A stretch of 64,000 nucleotides of DNA from Alteriqipengyuania lutimaris (GCF_003363135.1 NZ_QRBB01000002.1:437859-501858); one strand, 5' to 3'; positions 48,848 to 57,983 are shown, counted from the first letter of the stretch. A program made the numbers and translations. Notes: a model not told the origin generated them from the letters alone.

Positions 48848-48960
48848 TCGCGCATCGGACCGATGACGAACGGGAACCTGCCCGACCTACACGAAGTTGA
48901 GTGTGCGACCCGAACGATCCGGTCGTCGCCCCTGCCCTGCCCCTTCTTGCCGGACCCGTC

Positions 48961-49530
48961 ATGCCAATCCAGCGTCATCTCGCGGCCCTGTGGCTTGCCC
49001 TGCTGCTCGCCGCGTGCGGCCCGCATCTCGACATTCACTATGTCGCCACGCCGCAGCCCGTGGTCGATGCCATGCTCGACATGGCGGAGGTCGGTCCGGG
49101 GGACGTGGTCTACGACCTGGGGTCGGGCGACGGGCGCATACCGATCACCGCCGCGAAGCGCTTCGGCGTGCGCGCAGTGGGGATCGAACTCGATCCGCGC
49201 CTGCTAAGGGAAGCGCGCCGCAACGCCGAGGAAGCCGGCGTTTCCCATCTGGTCGAATTCCGGCAGGAAGACCTGTTTGAAGCCGATATCTCGGATGCGA
49301 GCGTGGTGACGCTCTATCTCGGCGACATGCTCAACCTGCGGCTGCGCCCGCGCCTGCTCGACCTGCCGACGGGCACACGCGTCGTCAGCCAGTCGTTCAA
49401 CATGGGCGACTGGTTGCCCGACGAGCGCCGGGTGGTGAGCAACCGCCCGGTCTATCGCTGGACGGTGCCCGAACTTTTCGTGCCCGGCTTTCCCTCGCTC
49501 CCGCCCGAAGGCGATGAGGCGGCGTCCTGA
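48961..49530 (+). CDS. SAM methyltransferase, FAM173/ATPSCKMT-like, with an N-terminal lipobox
   Basis: A 189-residue protein (from the ATG 48961). Residues 1-19 form a lipoprotein-like signal ending LLLAAC. The rest is a seven-strand methyltransferase: motif I VVYDLGSGDGRIPITAA (52-59 DLGSGDGR), then VGIELDPRLLREARRN, FRQEDLFEADISDASVVTLY and GTRVVSQSFNMGDW. These blocks, especially DLGSGDGRI, the LDPRLL helix and VVS-x-SF, resemble the eukaryotic FAM173 family, which methylates a lysine of the ATP synthase c subunit. Its place just before atpC is suggestive. The lipobox argues for the periplasm, so the target is open. Confidence 0.78.
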   Translation: MPIQRHLAALWLALLLAACGPHLDIHYVATPQPVVDAMLDMAEVGPGDVVYDLGSGDGRIPITAAKRFGVRAVGIELDPRLLREARRNAEEAGVSHLVEFRQEDLFEADISDASVVTLYLGDMLNLRLRPRLLDLPTGTRVVSQSFNMGDWLPDERRVVSNRPVYRWTVPELFVPGFPSLPPEGDEAAS

Positions 49531-49641
49531 CAAGGGGGGATACGTCGCCCGCTACCGCAGCCGCGTATCGGTGCGTGCAATTCCTCTTCAGTGCCGCTAT
49601 CGAGCCCACACCAAACCGCAATATCTCCCCAAGGATGAAAG

Positions 49642-49899
49642 ATGCCCCTGCACTTCGAACTCGTGACCCCGGCCAAGCACGTACGCTCGGACGATGTTCA
49701 CATGGTCGTCGTCCCCGGTGCCGAAGGCGAATTCGGCGTGCTGGAAGGCCATGCGCCTTTCATGTCGACGATCAAGGACGGGCCGCTGCATATCTACAAG
49801 ACCGCCGGAGCCGCGCCCGAGACGATCGAGGTGCGCGGTGGCTTCGCCGAAGTCGGCGACAACGGCCTGACCGTGCTTGCCGAGCACGTCGAGAGCTGA
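49642..49899 (+). CDS. atpC: F1 ATP synthase subunit epsilon
   Basis: The 85-residue central-stalk subunit, only the N-terminal beta-sandwich domain: [40 protein letters not shown] and [20 protein letters not shown]. The C-terminal helical hairpin of longer epsilon subunits is missing, as is usual in alphaproteobacteria. Inhibition of ATP hydrolysis must therefore come from elsewhere. It lies 111 bases after the methyltransferase gene. Confidence 0.95.
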   Translation: MPLHFELVTPAKHVRSDDVHMVVVPGAEGEFGVLEGHAPFMSTIKDGPLHIYKTAGAAPETIEVRGGFAEVGDNGLTVLAEHVES

Positions 49900-49933
49900 G
49901 GCCGTCGCAAACCTTAGCCCTGTGGGTCGCCCC

Positions 49934-50314
49934 ATGACGGTCACTGCCTACATTTCGCGCCTCGCACGGATCACGCTCTTCATTGCTGCGCTGATCGCCT
50001 TCGTTATTGCAATCGTGCCGTCCGCGCCGGGACCCGACAGTCTCAACGACAAGGTCAACCACGCGCTCGCCTTCTTCGTGCTCGCGGCGCTGGCGCATGC
50101 CGGCTGGCCGAAGGCCGGGCCGCTGCGGGTGTTCCTGGTGCTGACCGTGTTCGGAGCGCTGATCGAGGGGGCACAATACGTGATGGCCTTGGGCCGCGAG
50201 GCCGAAGTTCTCGATCTGGTCGCAGACATGGTCGGGACCGCAGCCGGTCTGATCGTGGCGCATCTCGTCCTGCGCTTCGCGCCCGAACTGGTCGCCGAGG
50301 TCGAGGGCTCCTGA
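49934..50314 (+). CDS. VanZ-like membrane protein
   Basis: A 126-residue inner-membrane protein with four helices. Its motif NDKVNHALAFFVLAALAHAG and GALIEGAQYVMALGREAEVLDLVADMVGTAAGL is the VanZ-family pattern (K-x-x-H, then E-x-x-Q and D-x-x-x-D/N-x-x-G). The role of short VanZ homologues is unknown. The ATG is 35 bases after the atpC stop, and it may be the last gene of that transcript. Confidence 0.85.
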   Translation: MTVTAYISRLARITLFIAALIAFVIAIVPSAPGPDSLNDKVNHALAFFVLAALAHAGWPKAGPLRVFLVLTVFGALIEGAQYVMALGREAEVLDLVADMVGTAAGLIVAHLVLRFAPELVAEVEGS

Positions 50315-50334
50315 TCGCCCAATGCGCGGCCCGC

Positions 50335-50604
50335 TCAGCGCGTCGGCGCGTGGAAATCGGGCGGCTTGTCGGCAATCCAGCCGACGAATTTCGCCACCGC
50401 CTCGTTCTCCTTCAGCCTCTCTGGATCGTCGCCGATCCGTGCCAACTGCGCATTGGTGAAATTCGCGTGGATCGTGCGGTGGCAGATCGGGTGGACCGGC
50501 ACGGTCGTGCGGCCCTTCTTCGCCTTGGGCACAGGGTGATGCCATTGGACCCGCGTCGCGATAGGCCGCCCGCACAGCCAGCAGGCGAGCGGCCCCTGTT
50601 CGTC
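50335..50604 (-). CDS. HNH endonuclease-like protein (start codon unclear)
   Basis: A small HNH protein of about 89 residues. The frame reads DEQGPLACWLCGRPIATRVQ then WHHPVPKAKKGRTTVPVHPI, CHRTIHANFTNAQLARIGDD, ending DKPPDFHAPTR. The CxxC (CWLC), WHH and PICHRTIH (H-x3-H) place the zinc ribbon and the HNH beta-beta-alpha metal site. Between the upstream in-frame stop and the CWLC there is no ATG, GTG or TTG. The only normal start is a GTG at 50532, which would delete CWLC and HH. The start shown is the point where homologous sequence would begin. It lies downstream of glmU and a lipoprotein gene. Confidence 0.6.
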   Translation of the reverse strand, partial: DEQGPLACWLCGRPIATRVQWHHPVPKAKKGRTTVPVHPICHRTIHANFTNAQLARIGDDPERLKENEAVAKFVGWIADKPPDFHAPTR

Positions 50605-50626
50605 CCGCTCCGCCTGTCTCCCCCCG

Positions 50627-51253
50627 TCAGTCGAGATAGAACAGCTCGTTCGCGACGCCGCCGTAGGAATCGCCCGCCATCACATCGACCGATTCGGCAT
50701 TCGCGGTGCAATTGCGCTCCGCAATCGGTGTGCCGTCGCGCACGACCAGCACGCCGTCGGTGAATTCGGGACTGTTCGGCTCGCCCGCCTCGAAATTGGT
50801 GCGCACCGTGCGGCTGTAAACGACGTAGCGTGCGCCGCCGTTGGCGAATTCGATCTGCGACTCGCCGCCGCCCGAGTAGGGCACGCTGGCAAAGCGCCCA
50901 CCGTCGAGCACGATCTCCGCCGCCTCCGCCGATCCGAAGCGGTACTGCGCGGTCTTCTGGCCCTGCGCGTTGGTGACGCCGCACACCGCGATGCGCTTCG
51001 CGCCTGCGGTGCAGGAAAACAGCTCCTCCTCGCCGGAGGCGCAGGCGACCTTCTGTCCGTCGGGTCGGCCTGCCTCGGTCATCTCGCCCGCCTCGGGTCC
51101 GCTCTCGGCAGCTTCGCGCGAGGTTTCGCGCGCTTTGGAGATCGTCTCCCCGGTCTCGTCCGCGCTTTCGCTCGCGCTGTCCGCAGCCGTGCCGCAGGCG
51201 GCCAGCGCAAGACTGGCGCAACCGATCAGGATCATCCGCATCTGTTGGCGCAT
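50627..51253 (-). CDS. Lipoprotein of unknown function coupled to glmU
   Basis: A 208-residue lipoprotein (signal MRQQMRMILIGCASLALAAC, Cys20). A long acidic Ala/Glu/Ser stretch (TAADSASESADETGETISKA, AESGPEAGEMTEAGRPDGQK) leads to a beta-rich domain with Cys pairs (KVACASGEEELFSCTAGAKR, IAVCGVTNAQGQKTAQYRFG, RTVRTNFEAGEPNSPEFTDG, AERNCTANAES) ending GVANELFYLD. I recognise no family. The ATG overlaps the glmU stop by one base (TGATG). Confidence 0.78.
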   Translation of the reverse strand: MRQQMRMILIGCASLALAACGTAADSASESADETGETISKARETSREAAESGPEAGEMTEAGRPDGQKVACASGEEELFSCTAGAKRIAVCGVTNAQGQKTAQYRFGSAEAAEIVLDGGRFASVPYSGGGESQIEFANGGARYVVYSRTVRTNFEAGEPNSPEFTDGVLVVRDGTPIAERNCTANAESVDVMAGDSYGGVANELFYLD

Positions 51254-52608
51254 CACTTCTTCTCCGCCGCCTTTTTCTTCTTCATCGTGTCGTGGAAGCG
51301 GTCTGCCCACCCGGGCTTGATCGACTGTTCGGCGCGCTCCATGCGCAATTCGCCCGCGGCCACGTCGCGCGTCACCGTGCTGCCCGCCGCCACGATCGCG
51401 TCGGCGCCAATGACGACGGGGGCGACCAGCGCGGAGTTGGAGCCGATAAAGGCCCGCTCGCCGATCACGGTCTTGTACTTGAAGTAGCCGTCGTAATTGC
51501 AGGTGATCGTGCCTGCGCCGATATTCGCACCCGCGCCGACTTCGGTATCGCCGAGGTAGGTGAGGTGGCTGGCCTTGGCGCCTTCGCCCAGCGTCGCCTT
51601 CTTCATCTCGACGAAATTGCCGACGAAGGCGTCCTTTTCCAGCACCGCGCCGGGGCGGAGGCGGGCGTAGGGCCCGACCTGTGCGCCCTCGCCAATGATC
51701 GCACCCTCGAGATGGCTGAACGCCTTGATATGCGCGCCATCGGCGATGGTCACGCCCGGGCCGAAGACAACGTTGGGGTCGATCGTCACGTCGCGGCCCA
51801 CTTGTGTGTCATAGCTGAAAAACACGGTTTCGGGCGCACGCAGCGTCGCTCCGCCTGCCATCGCCTCTTCGCGCTTCAGTTCCTGCCACTGCGCCTCCGC
51901 CCGGGCGAGTTCGGCGCGGCTGTTGATCCCGGCGACCTCGCCCGGGTCGGACGCTTTCACCGCCGCGCAGGTATCGCCGTCGGCGATGGCGATATTGACG
52001 ATATCGGGCAGGTAATATTCGCCCTGCGCGTTGTCGTTGCCCACGCGGTGCAGCAGCGCGAACATGTCGGCGGCACGCGCGGCCATGAGCCCCGAATTGC
52101 ACAGGGTGCAGCCGCGCTCTTCCTCGCTCGCGTCCTTGAATTCGACCATCTTGGAGATGCGCCCGTCGTCATCCGCGATCACGCGACCATAGGCGAGCGC
52201 CTCGTCGGGTTCGAAGCCCAGCACCACCACCTTGGGCGCATCTTCCGCATGCAGCCGGTCGAGCATGGCCTGCATGGTCTCGCCGCGCACGAAGGGCACA
52301 TCGCCGTAGAGGACCAGCACATCGCCGCTGAATTCGCCCAGCGCGTCTTCGGCCTGCTGCACCGCGTGGCCGGTGCCCAGCTGCGGCTCCTGCACGCGCG
52401 TCTCGGCCTCGTCGCCCAGCGCCTCTTCCAGCTGCTCCCGCCCAGCGCCGACCACCACGACCTTGCGCTTCGGTCCCAGCGTATCGAGCGAATCGAGCAG
52501 GTGATGCAGCATCGCCCTGCCCGCGATGGGGTGCAGCACCTTGTGCAGGTCGGACTTCATGCGGGTGCCCTTGCCCGCGGCGAGGATGATGGCGGCAAAA
52601 TCTCTCAT
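51253..52608 (-). CDS. glmU: Bifunctional GlmU (UDP-GlcNAc pyrophosphorylase / GlcN-1-P acetyltransferase)
   Basis: Makes UDP-N-acetylglucosamine for cell wall and LPS. The 451-residue protein starts MRDFAAIILAAGKGTRMKSD (nucleotidyltransferase signature). It has EPQLGTGHAVQQAED, VLVLYGDVPFV and GYLPDIVNIAI-like EYYLPDIVNIAIADGD in the N-terminal half. The C-terminal left-handed beta-helix has DVTIDPNVVFGPGVTIADGA, VGPYARLRPGAVLEKDAFVG and the acetyltransferase end GAGANIGAGTITCNYDGYFK, GSNSALVAPVVIGADAIVAA. It is divergent from gph with a 60-base gap. Confidence 0.96.
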   Translation of the reverse strand: MRDFAAIILAAGKGTRMKSDLHKVLHPIAGRAMLHHLLDSLDTLGPKRKVVVVGAGREQLEEALGDEAETRVQEPQLGTGHAVQQAEDALGEFSGDVLVLYGDVPFVRGETMQAMLDRLHAEDAPKVVVLGFEPDEALAYGRVIADDDGRISKMVEFKDASEEERGCTLCNSGLMAARAADMFALLHRVGNDNAQGEYYLPDIVNIAIADGDTCAAVKASDPGEVAGINSRAELARAEAQWQELKREEAMAGGATLRAPETVFFSYDTQVGRDVTIDPNVVFGPGVTIADGAHIKAFSHLEGAIIGEGAQVGPYARLRPGAVLEKDAFVGNFVEMKKATLGEGAKASHLTYLGDTEVGAGANIGAGTITCNYDGYFKYKTVIGERAFIGSNSALVAPVVIGADAIVAAGSTVTRDVAAGELRMERAEQSIKPGWADRFHDTMKKKKAAEKK

Positions 52609-52668
52609 ATGCGTGGCTGTGCCACCATCGGCTTGCAGAATGAAGAAGCTTTCGCCACGCCTTGCGGG

Positions 52669-53364
52669 ATGAGTGATTTTCCCTTCGCCGCAATAGGCCT
52701 CGATCTCGATGGCACCCTCCTCGACACCAAGGCAGACCTTGCCGCGGCGGTGAACCATGCGCTGGCCGAGGGCGGATACGAGCAGGTCCCGGCGGAGCAG
52801 GTCGAGGGGCTGATCGGCGGCGGCGCGAAGGTGATGCTGGCGCGAGCGATCGAGGCGCAGGGCGGGAGCCTGGAAGACGCCGATTTCCGCCCGCTCTACA
52901 AGAGCCTGCTGCGCTATTACTCGGATCACAATGCGGTCTACACGCAGCCCTTCCCGGGCGTGATCGAGACGCTGGACGAGCTGGCGGCGATGGACGTGAC
53001 GCTGGCGGTGGTGACCAACAAGTTCGAAAGCTTCGCCGCCGAAATCCTCGCCGCGCTGGGCCTGCGCGATCGCTTCGTCACGCTGATCGGGGGCGACAGC
53101 TTGGGCAAGGATGCCGAGGGCAATTTCCGTGCGAAGCCCGCCGCCGATCCGATTCTCGCCGCCATCGAGCGCTGCGGCGGCGGCCCCTTCGCCTTCGTCG
53201 GCGACAGTTCCTACGACGTGATGGCCGCGCGTGCGGCGAAGGTCCCCGTCGTAGCGGCAGGATACGGCTATTGCGAGAAGCCGAAGGACCTTGGCGCGGA
53301 TGCGGTGATCGACCGCTTCGCCGATCTCGTCCCCGCGCTGCGCCGGATCGCCCCCGCATCGTGA
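52669..53364 (+). CDS. gph: Phosphoglycolate phosphatase-like HAD hydrolase
   Basis: A 231-residue HAD-superfamily phosphatase: motif I GLDLDGTLLDTKADLAAAVN (both nucleophile and acid Asp), cap domain with EGLIGGGAKVMLARAIEAQG, motif II LAVVTNKFESFAAEILAALG and motif III/IV FVGDSSYDVMAARAAKVPVV. It is probably phosphoglycolate phosphatase, but the substrate could be another sugar phosphate. The start has GGGATG close to a GCGG stretch. It is divergent from glmU. Confidence 0.88.
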   Translation: MSDFPFAAIGLDLDGTLLDTKADLAAAVNHALAEGGYEQVPAEQVEGLIGGGAKVMLARAIEAQGGSLEDADFRPLYKSLLRYYSDHNAVYTQPFPGVIETLDELAAMDVTLAVVTNKFESFAAEILAALGLRDRFVTLIGGDSLGKDAEGNFRAKPAADPILAAIERCGGGPFAFVGDSSYDVMAARAAKVPVVAAGYGYCEKPKDLGADAVIDRFADLVPALRRIAPAS

Positions 53365-53478
53365 TCAATCGACGAAAGCGCGCGATGGCCCGTCCAACGA
53401 CATTGGCACCCGCGGCCTTGCGCGGGACACTCCGGCCATTCATCAACCGATTGAAGCATTTACCCGGGGGACCCGAAC

Positions 53479-55641
53479 ATGAAATCCGCATCCATTCGCA
53501 CGCTGCTGGCATCGCTTGCGGTGTCGGTCGCCGCAGCACCGCTGCTTACCTCCCCGCTTGCCGCGCAGGACACCAACACCGTGGTTGAACCCGAATTCGA
53601 AGCCGAGAACGATCCCTTCATCTGGCTAGAGGAAACCCGCAGCGATCGCGCGCTCGCCTGGGTCGAGAACGAGAACGGGAAGACCGTCGCCGCGCTGCAG
53701 ACCGATCCGCGGTTCGAGCAGCTGAAGGCCGAAGCGCTGGCGATCTTCAACGCGCAGGATCGTATCCCCAGCGTGAGCTTCACGCATTACGGCCTGGTCA
53801 ATTTCTGGCAGGATGCGGACAATCCCAAGGGCCTCCTGCGGCGCACCACGCTCGAAAGCTGGCGCACCGACACCCCCGAGTGGGAAACCATCCTCGATAT
53901 CGACGCGCTCGCCGCGGCGGAGGGCAAGGAGTGGGTCTACGGCGGGATGAGCTGCCTGCCGCCCGACGGCACGCGCTGCATGGTCTACCTGTCCGACGGC
54001 GGGAAAGATGCGCGGGTCGCGCGCGAATTCGACCTTGAGACACTCGACTTCCTGCCCGCGTCGCAGAACCCTTTCGTCCTGCCCGAAAGCCAGGGCAGCG
54101 CAAGCTGGGTCGATAAGGACACGCTGCTGATCAGCCGCGATTTCGGCGAGGATACCGTCACCGACAGCTTCTACCCCTTCACCACCCGCGAGTGGAAGCG
54201 CGGCACGCCGATCGAGGATGCCAAGGAAATCTACCGCGGGGAGAAGAGCGACGTTTCGGCAGGCGCCTTCCTGCTGCGCGACAACGAGGGGACGATCCAC
54301 GCACGCATGGCCTCGCGCGGCGTGTCGTTCCACGAGCGCGAGTATTTCGTCGAACGCGACGGCGAGTGGGTGAAGCTCGACCTGCCTCCGAAGGCGGGGC
54401 TTTCGGGGATCATCGATGGGCGCATCCTGTTCTACACCGATGTCGACTGGGAGACCCAGGGCAAGACCTTCCCCGCCGACGCGCTGGTTTCCGCGGACCT
54501 CGCGGAATGGAAGGCCGACCCCAACGGGGCGGATTTGTCGCTCGTCTGGGCACCGGGAGATCGCCAGACCAAGCAGAGCGTCACCTCGAACAAGTCGAGC
54601 CTCTATGTCAGCCTGCTCGACAATGTGCGCGGCGAGGTGCTCAAGTTCGACTTTGCCGACGGCGAATGGACCTCCACGCCGATCGCCCTCCCCGAGAACG
54701 CCACGGTCGGCGTCACCGCCGTTTCGGACGAAACCGACCAGATCATGTTCATCTCGACCGATTTCCTCTCGCCCGGCACCTATTACTACGCCGAGGACGG
54801 TGTGGATCTTGAGGTCGTCAAGGAAAGCCCCAGCCGCTTCGATGCCCAAGGCATGACGATCGAGCAGTTCGAGGCGACCAGCCCCGACGGGACCAAAATC
54901 CCCTACTTCCTCGTGAAGCCGCAGGGCATGGAAATGGATGGCAGCACGCCGGTGTTGATGGGCGGCTATGGCGGCTTCCAGGTACCGCGTCTGCCCGCCT
55001 ATCTGGGCACGACCGGCAAGATGTGGCTCGAGCGCGGCAATGCCTACGTCCTCGCCAATATTCGCGGCGGAGGCGAATTCGGACCGAACTGGCACCAGAG
55101 CGCGATCCGCGAGAACAAGCAGCGCACGTGGGACGATTTCATCGCCGTGGGCCGCGATCTCGTCGAACGCGGGATCACCAGCCCCGAGCATCTCGGCGTC
55201 GAAGGCGGCTCGCAGGGCGGGCTGCTGGTCGGCACCGCCTTCACCCAGGCTCCCGACCTGTTCAACGCGGCGATCGTGCAGATCCCGCTGTTCGACATGC
55301 TGCGCTACCAGTTCATCGGCCGCGGCGCGTCGTGGATCGGCGAATATGGCGACCCGCGCATCCCCGAGCAGCGCGAATGGATCGAGGGCTATTCGCCCTA
55401 CCAGAAGCTGCTGGAGGAGAAGGATTACCCGCGCGTGTTCTTCGTCACTTCGACCGCCGACGACCGCACGCACCCGAGCCACGGACGCAAGGCCGCGGCG
55501 CGCATGGCGGCGCAGGGCGACGACTACCTCTATTACGAGGACATGAAGGGCGGCCACTCGGGCGGGGTCGACAACGAACAGCGCGCGACGCTGCGCGCGA
55601 TGCAGATCGTCTACCTGCTGCAACAGCTGGCGGACGACTGA
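53479..55641 (+). CDS. Prolyl oligopeptidase-family serine peptidase (S9), exported
   Basis: A 720-residue periplasmic peptidase. A signal peptide (1-33, ending SPLAAQD) precedes the S9 beta-propeller (~60-440). The C-terminal alpha/beta hydrolase has VEGGSQGGLLVGTAFTQAPD with nucleophile Ser578, Asp662 (STADDRTHPSHG) and His693 (MKGGHSGG). The STADD and GGHSGG motifs match prolyl oligopeptidases. The N-terminus has ENDPFIWLEETRSDRALAWV, typical of the family. It cleaves short peptides at Pro or similar residues. Confidence 0.93.
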   Translation: MKSASIRTLLASLAVSVAAAPLLTSPLAAQDTNTVVEPEFEAENDPFIWLEETRSDRALAWVENENGKTVAALQTDPRFEQLKAEALAIFNAQDRIPSVSFTHYGLVNFWQDADNPKGLLRRTTLESWRTDTPEWETILDIDALAAAEGKEWVYGGMSCLPPDGTRCMVYLSDGGKDARVAREFDLETLDFLPASQNPFVLPESQGSASWVDKDTLLISRDFGEDTVTDSFYPFTTREWKRGTPIEDAKEIYRGEKSDVSAGAFLLRDNEGTIHARMASRGVSFHEREYFVERDGEWVKLDLPPKAGLSGIIDGRILFYTDVDWETQGKTFPADALVSADLAEWKADPNGADLSLVWAPGDRQTKQSVTSNKSSLYVSLLDNVRGEVLKFDFADGEWTSTPIALPENATVGVTAVSDETDQIMFISTDFLSPGTYYYAEDGVDLEVVKESPSRFDAQGMTIEQFEATSPDGTKIPYFLVKPQGMEMDGSTPVLMGGYGGFQVPRLPAYLGTTGKMWLERGNAYVLANIRGGGEFGPNWHQSAIRENKQRTWDDFIAVGRDLVERGITSPEHLGVEGGSQGGLLVGTAFTQAPDLFNAAIVQIPLFDMLRYQFIGRGASWIGEYGDPRIPEQREWIEGYSPYQKLLEEKDYPRVFFVTSTADDRTHPSHGRKAAARMAAQGDDYLYYEDMKGGHSGGVDNEQRATLRAMQIVYLLQQLADD

Positions 55642-55788
55642 TCGACCGCAGAATGGCAGGTCGCGCGGTGCCGGCGCGCCCTGCCCCTACGGCATCGCGG
55701 CCCGTGCCGCGCAGTGTTGCCAGAATGGCTGGAACCTGCCACTCCGCAGCCAATTTTTAGATTGTAGAACACTAGCGGAGAGACACTC

Positions 55789-56718
55789 ATGAGCATCTCG
55801 TTCAAAGACAAGGTCGCAATCGTCACCGGCGCAGGCGGCGGCCTCGGCCGCGCCTATGCGCTCGAACTCGGGCGCCGCGGCGCGAAGGTCGTGGTCAACG
55901 ATCTGGGCGGTGCGCGCGACGGCACCGGATCGTCCGACGCGGCGGCCGAAGTGGTCGAGGAAATCGAGAAGGCCGGCGGCGAGGCGATGGCCAACGGCGC
56001 GAGCGTGACCGAATACGAGCAGATGGAAAAGATGATCGCCGACGCCAAGCAGAAGTGGGGCGGCGTCCACGTGCTCATCAACAATGCGGGCGTGCTGCGC
56101 GACAAGAGCTTCGCCAAGATGGAGCCGGCCGACTTCGAATTCGTCGTCGACGTGCACCTCAACGGATCGGCCAACGCGACCAAGGCCGTGTGGGAAACCA
56201 TGCGCGAACAGGCCTATGGCCGCATCCTGATGACCGCCAGCTCCACCGGCCTGTTCGGCAATTTCGGCCAGGCCAACTACGGCGCGGCTAAGCTGGGCCT
56301 CGCGGGCCTCACCAAGACGCTCCAGCTCGAAGGCGCGAAGTACAACATCAAGGTCAACACGCTCAGCCCCGTCGCGGGCACGCGCATGACCGAGGACCTG
56401 TTTCCCAAGGAAGCTTTCGAGCTGTTCGCGCCGGAAAACGTCGTTCCCGCCGCGCTCTACCTCGTCAGCGAAGATGCACCGACCAACGCCATCGTCGGCG
56501 CGGGCGCGGGTGGCTTCCACTCGGCATGGGTGGTGATGAACGACGCGGTGTGGCTGCCCGAGGGTGAGCGCACGGTCGAAGGCTTCGCCGAAAACTGGGA
56601 AAAGATCAGCGAGCAGAGCAATCTGCGCGCGCCGCAGTCCGGCCAGGAGCAGTCGGGCGCGATCCTGACCGCGATGCAGAAGGTGACCGGCACCGGCCCG
56701 GGTTCGGCACGCGGCTAG
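55789..56718 (+). CDS. SDR-family oxidoreductase (MFE2-like 3-hydroxyacyl dehydrogenase type)
   Basis: A 309-residue short-chain dehydrogenase. The Rossmann start is VAIVTGAGGGLGRAYALELG (TGxxxGxG), with VVVNDLGGARDGTGSSDAAA, NNAGVLRD, the catalytic Ser151 and YGAAKLG (Tyr164, Lys168). The VNDLGG-RDGTGSS signature is that of the N-terminal dehydrogenase of peroxisomal multifunctional enzyme 2. It probably oxidises a (3R)-hydroxyacyl-CoA with NAD+. The extension EQSNLRAPQSGQEQSGAILT at the C-terminus is additional. It stands alone. Confidence 0.9.
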   Translation: MSISFKDKVAIVTGAGGGLGRAYALELGRRGAKVVVNDLGGARDGTGSSDAAAEVVEEIEKAGGEAMANGASVTEYEQMEKMIADAKQKWGGVHVLINNAGVLRDKSFAKMEPADFEFVVDVHLNGSANATKAVWETMREQAYGRILMTASSTGLFGNFGQANYGAAKLGLAGLTKTLQLEGAKYNIKVNTLSPVAGTRMTEDLFPKEAFELFAPENVVPAALYLVSEDAPTNAIVGAGAGGFHSAWVVMNDAVWLPEGERTVEGFAENWEKISEQSNLRAPQSGQEQSGAILTAMQKVTGTGPGSARG

Positions 56719-56822
56719 CCTGACTGCGACCCGACGGAGGGCCTACCCGCTCCGTCGAGCCGTATTGACCACGTAACACACCGGTCGTAGCCTTCCCTTC
56801 GAGACAGGGGAGGTTTCGGCCG

Positions 56823-57974
56823 GTGTATTCTGAAGACGATATCAACTCCGCCATCGAAGCGGATGCGCTGAGCGCGGATGCCGCCGCATCCTTCCGTGCA
56901 CACATGAGCGAGGTCCGTGGTATCAGCCGCGGCGACGAGGAGAATTTCAGGCTTCTCAACTCCTTCAACGACATCTTCGTCGCGATCGGCATCTGTATCA
57001 TGCTGTTCGCCGCGGGCGCCATTGGCCAGCAGCTGGGTCAGCTGATCGTGCCCGAGCCGAGCTGGAACTGGGAAGCGGGCGGAGCCGCGTGGGAGGCACA
57101 GAGCCGCCAGAGCAGCCTGAGCACGGCGGTGCAGATCGCGGTCGCGGCGGGGCTCGTCGCACTGGTCTCCTGGCCGCTCGCGGAATTCTTCACGCGGGCA
57201 AGGCGCATGGCGCTGCCCTCGATCATCCTGCTGCTCGCCTTCGTCGGCGCGATATTCGTCGGTTCGACCGCCCTCGGCGTGTCGCTCGTCGGAACCGAGA
57301 CGAGCGAACCTTACGCGGGCTACTTCGTCGCCGGCGCGGGTCTGATCGCCGCCCTTTTCGCATGCGCCCACTGGCTGCGCTTCAAGGTCCCGATCACGGT
57401 CGCCGCCGGTGCCGCAGCGCTCGCCGCGACGCTGATCGGCCTCATCCTTGCCGCTCTGCACCCATTGGACATCGATCACGGCCAGGTCGCGCTGTGGCTC
57501 ACCTTCGTCGCCGGGCTGGGCGTCTTCATCTTCGCGATGACGTGGGACCTGAAGGATCCGGAGCGGATCACGCGCCGCAGCGACGTCGCCTTCTGGCTCC
57601 ACCTGCTCGCCGCACCCATGATCGCGCACCCGATCTTCTACCAGCTGGGGGTCGTCGACGGATCGGATATCGGTATGGCCAACGCGATCGCGGTGCTGGC
57701 GATCTATATCGCCTTCGGGATCGTGGCGCTGATCGTGGACCGGCGCGCGCTGCTCGTCTCCGCGCTGGTCTACGTGCTGTTCGCGCTGGCCTTCCTGTTC
57801 GACCGCTTCGGCGCGGTCGAGCTGACCGTGGCGCTGACCGCGCTGGTGATCGGATCGGCGCTGCTCACGCTGTCGGCCTTCTGGGCTCCGATCCGCCGCG
57901 GCGTGCTGGGCATAGTACCCTACGACTGGCGCGACGCCCTGCCGAGCAGCGAGCGCGATCTGGTCGCGGCCTGA
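56823..57974 (+). CDS. Multi-pass membrane protein, DUF2157-like, hypothetical
   Basis: A 383-residue protein starting at GTG 56823. A cytoplasmic N-terminal helical part (1-50: YSEDDINSAIEADALSADAA, HMSEVRGISRGDEENF) is followed by about nine membrane helices. This layout, a short soluble start and many short helices, resembles DUF2157 proteins. I cannot name a function. It is followed by a hairpin and a convergent gene. Confidence 0.75.
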   Translation: MYSEDDINSAIEADALSADAAASFRAHMSEVRGISRGDEENFRLLNSFNDIFVAIGICIMLFAAGAIGQQLGQLIVPEPSWNWEAGGAAWEAQSRQSSLSTAVQIAVAAGLVALVSWPLAEFFTRARRMALPSIILLLAFVGAIFVGSTALGVSLVGTETSEPYAGYFVAGAGLIAALFACAHWLRFKVPITVAAGAAALAATLIGLILAALHPLDIDHGQVALWLTFVAGLGVFIFAMTWDLKDPERITRRSDVAFWLHLLAAPMIAHPIFYQLGVVDGSDIGMANAIAVLAIYIAFGIVALIVDRRALLVSALVYVLFALAFLFDRFGAVELTVALTALVIGSALLTLSAFWAPIRRGVLGIVPYDWRDALPSSERDLVAA

Positions 57975-57983
57975 AATGGGATT

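Noticed and set aside
53626..55623. A minus-strand open frame of about 665 codons opposite the prolyl oligopeptidase gene
   Set aside because: Antisense shadow of a gene with a full Ser-Asp-His triad.
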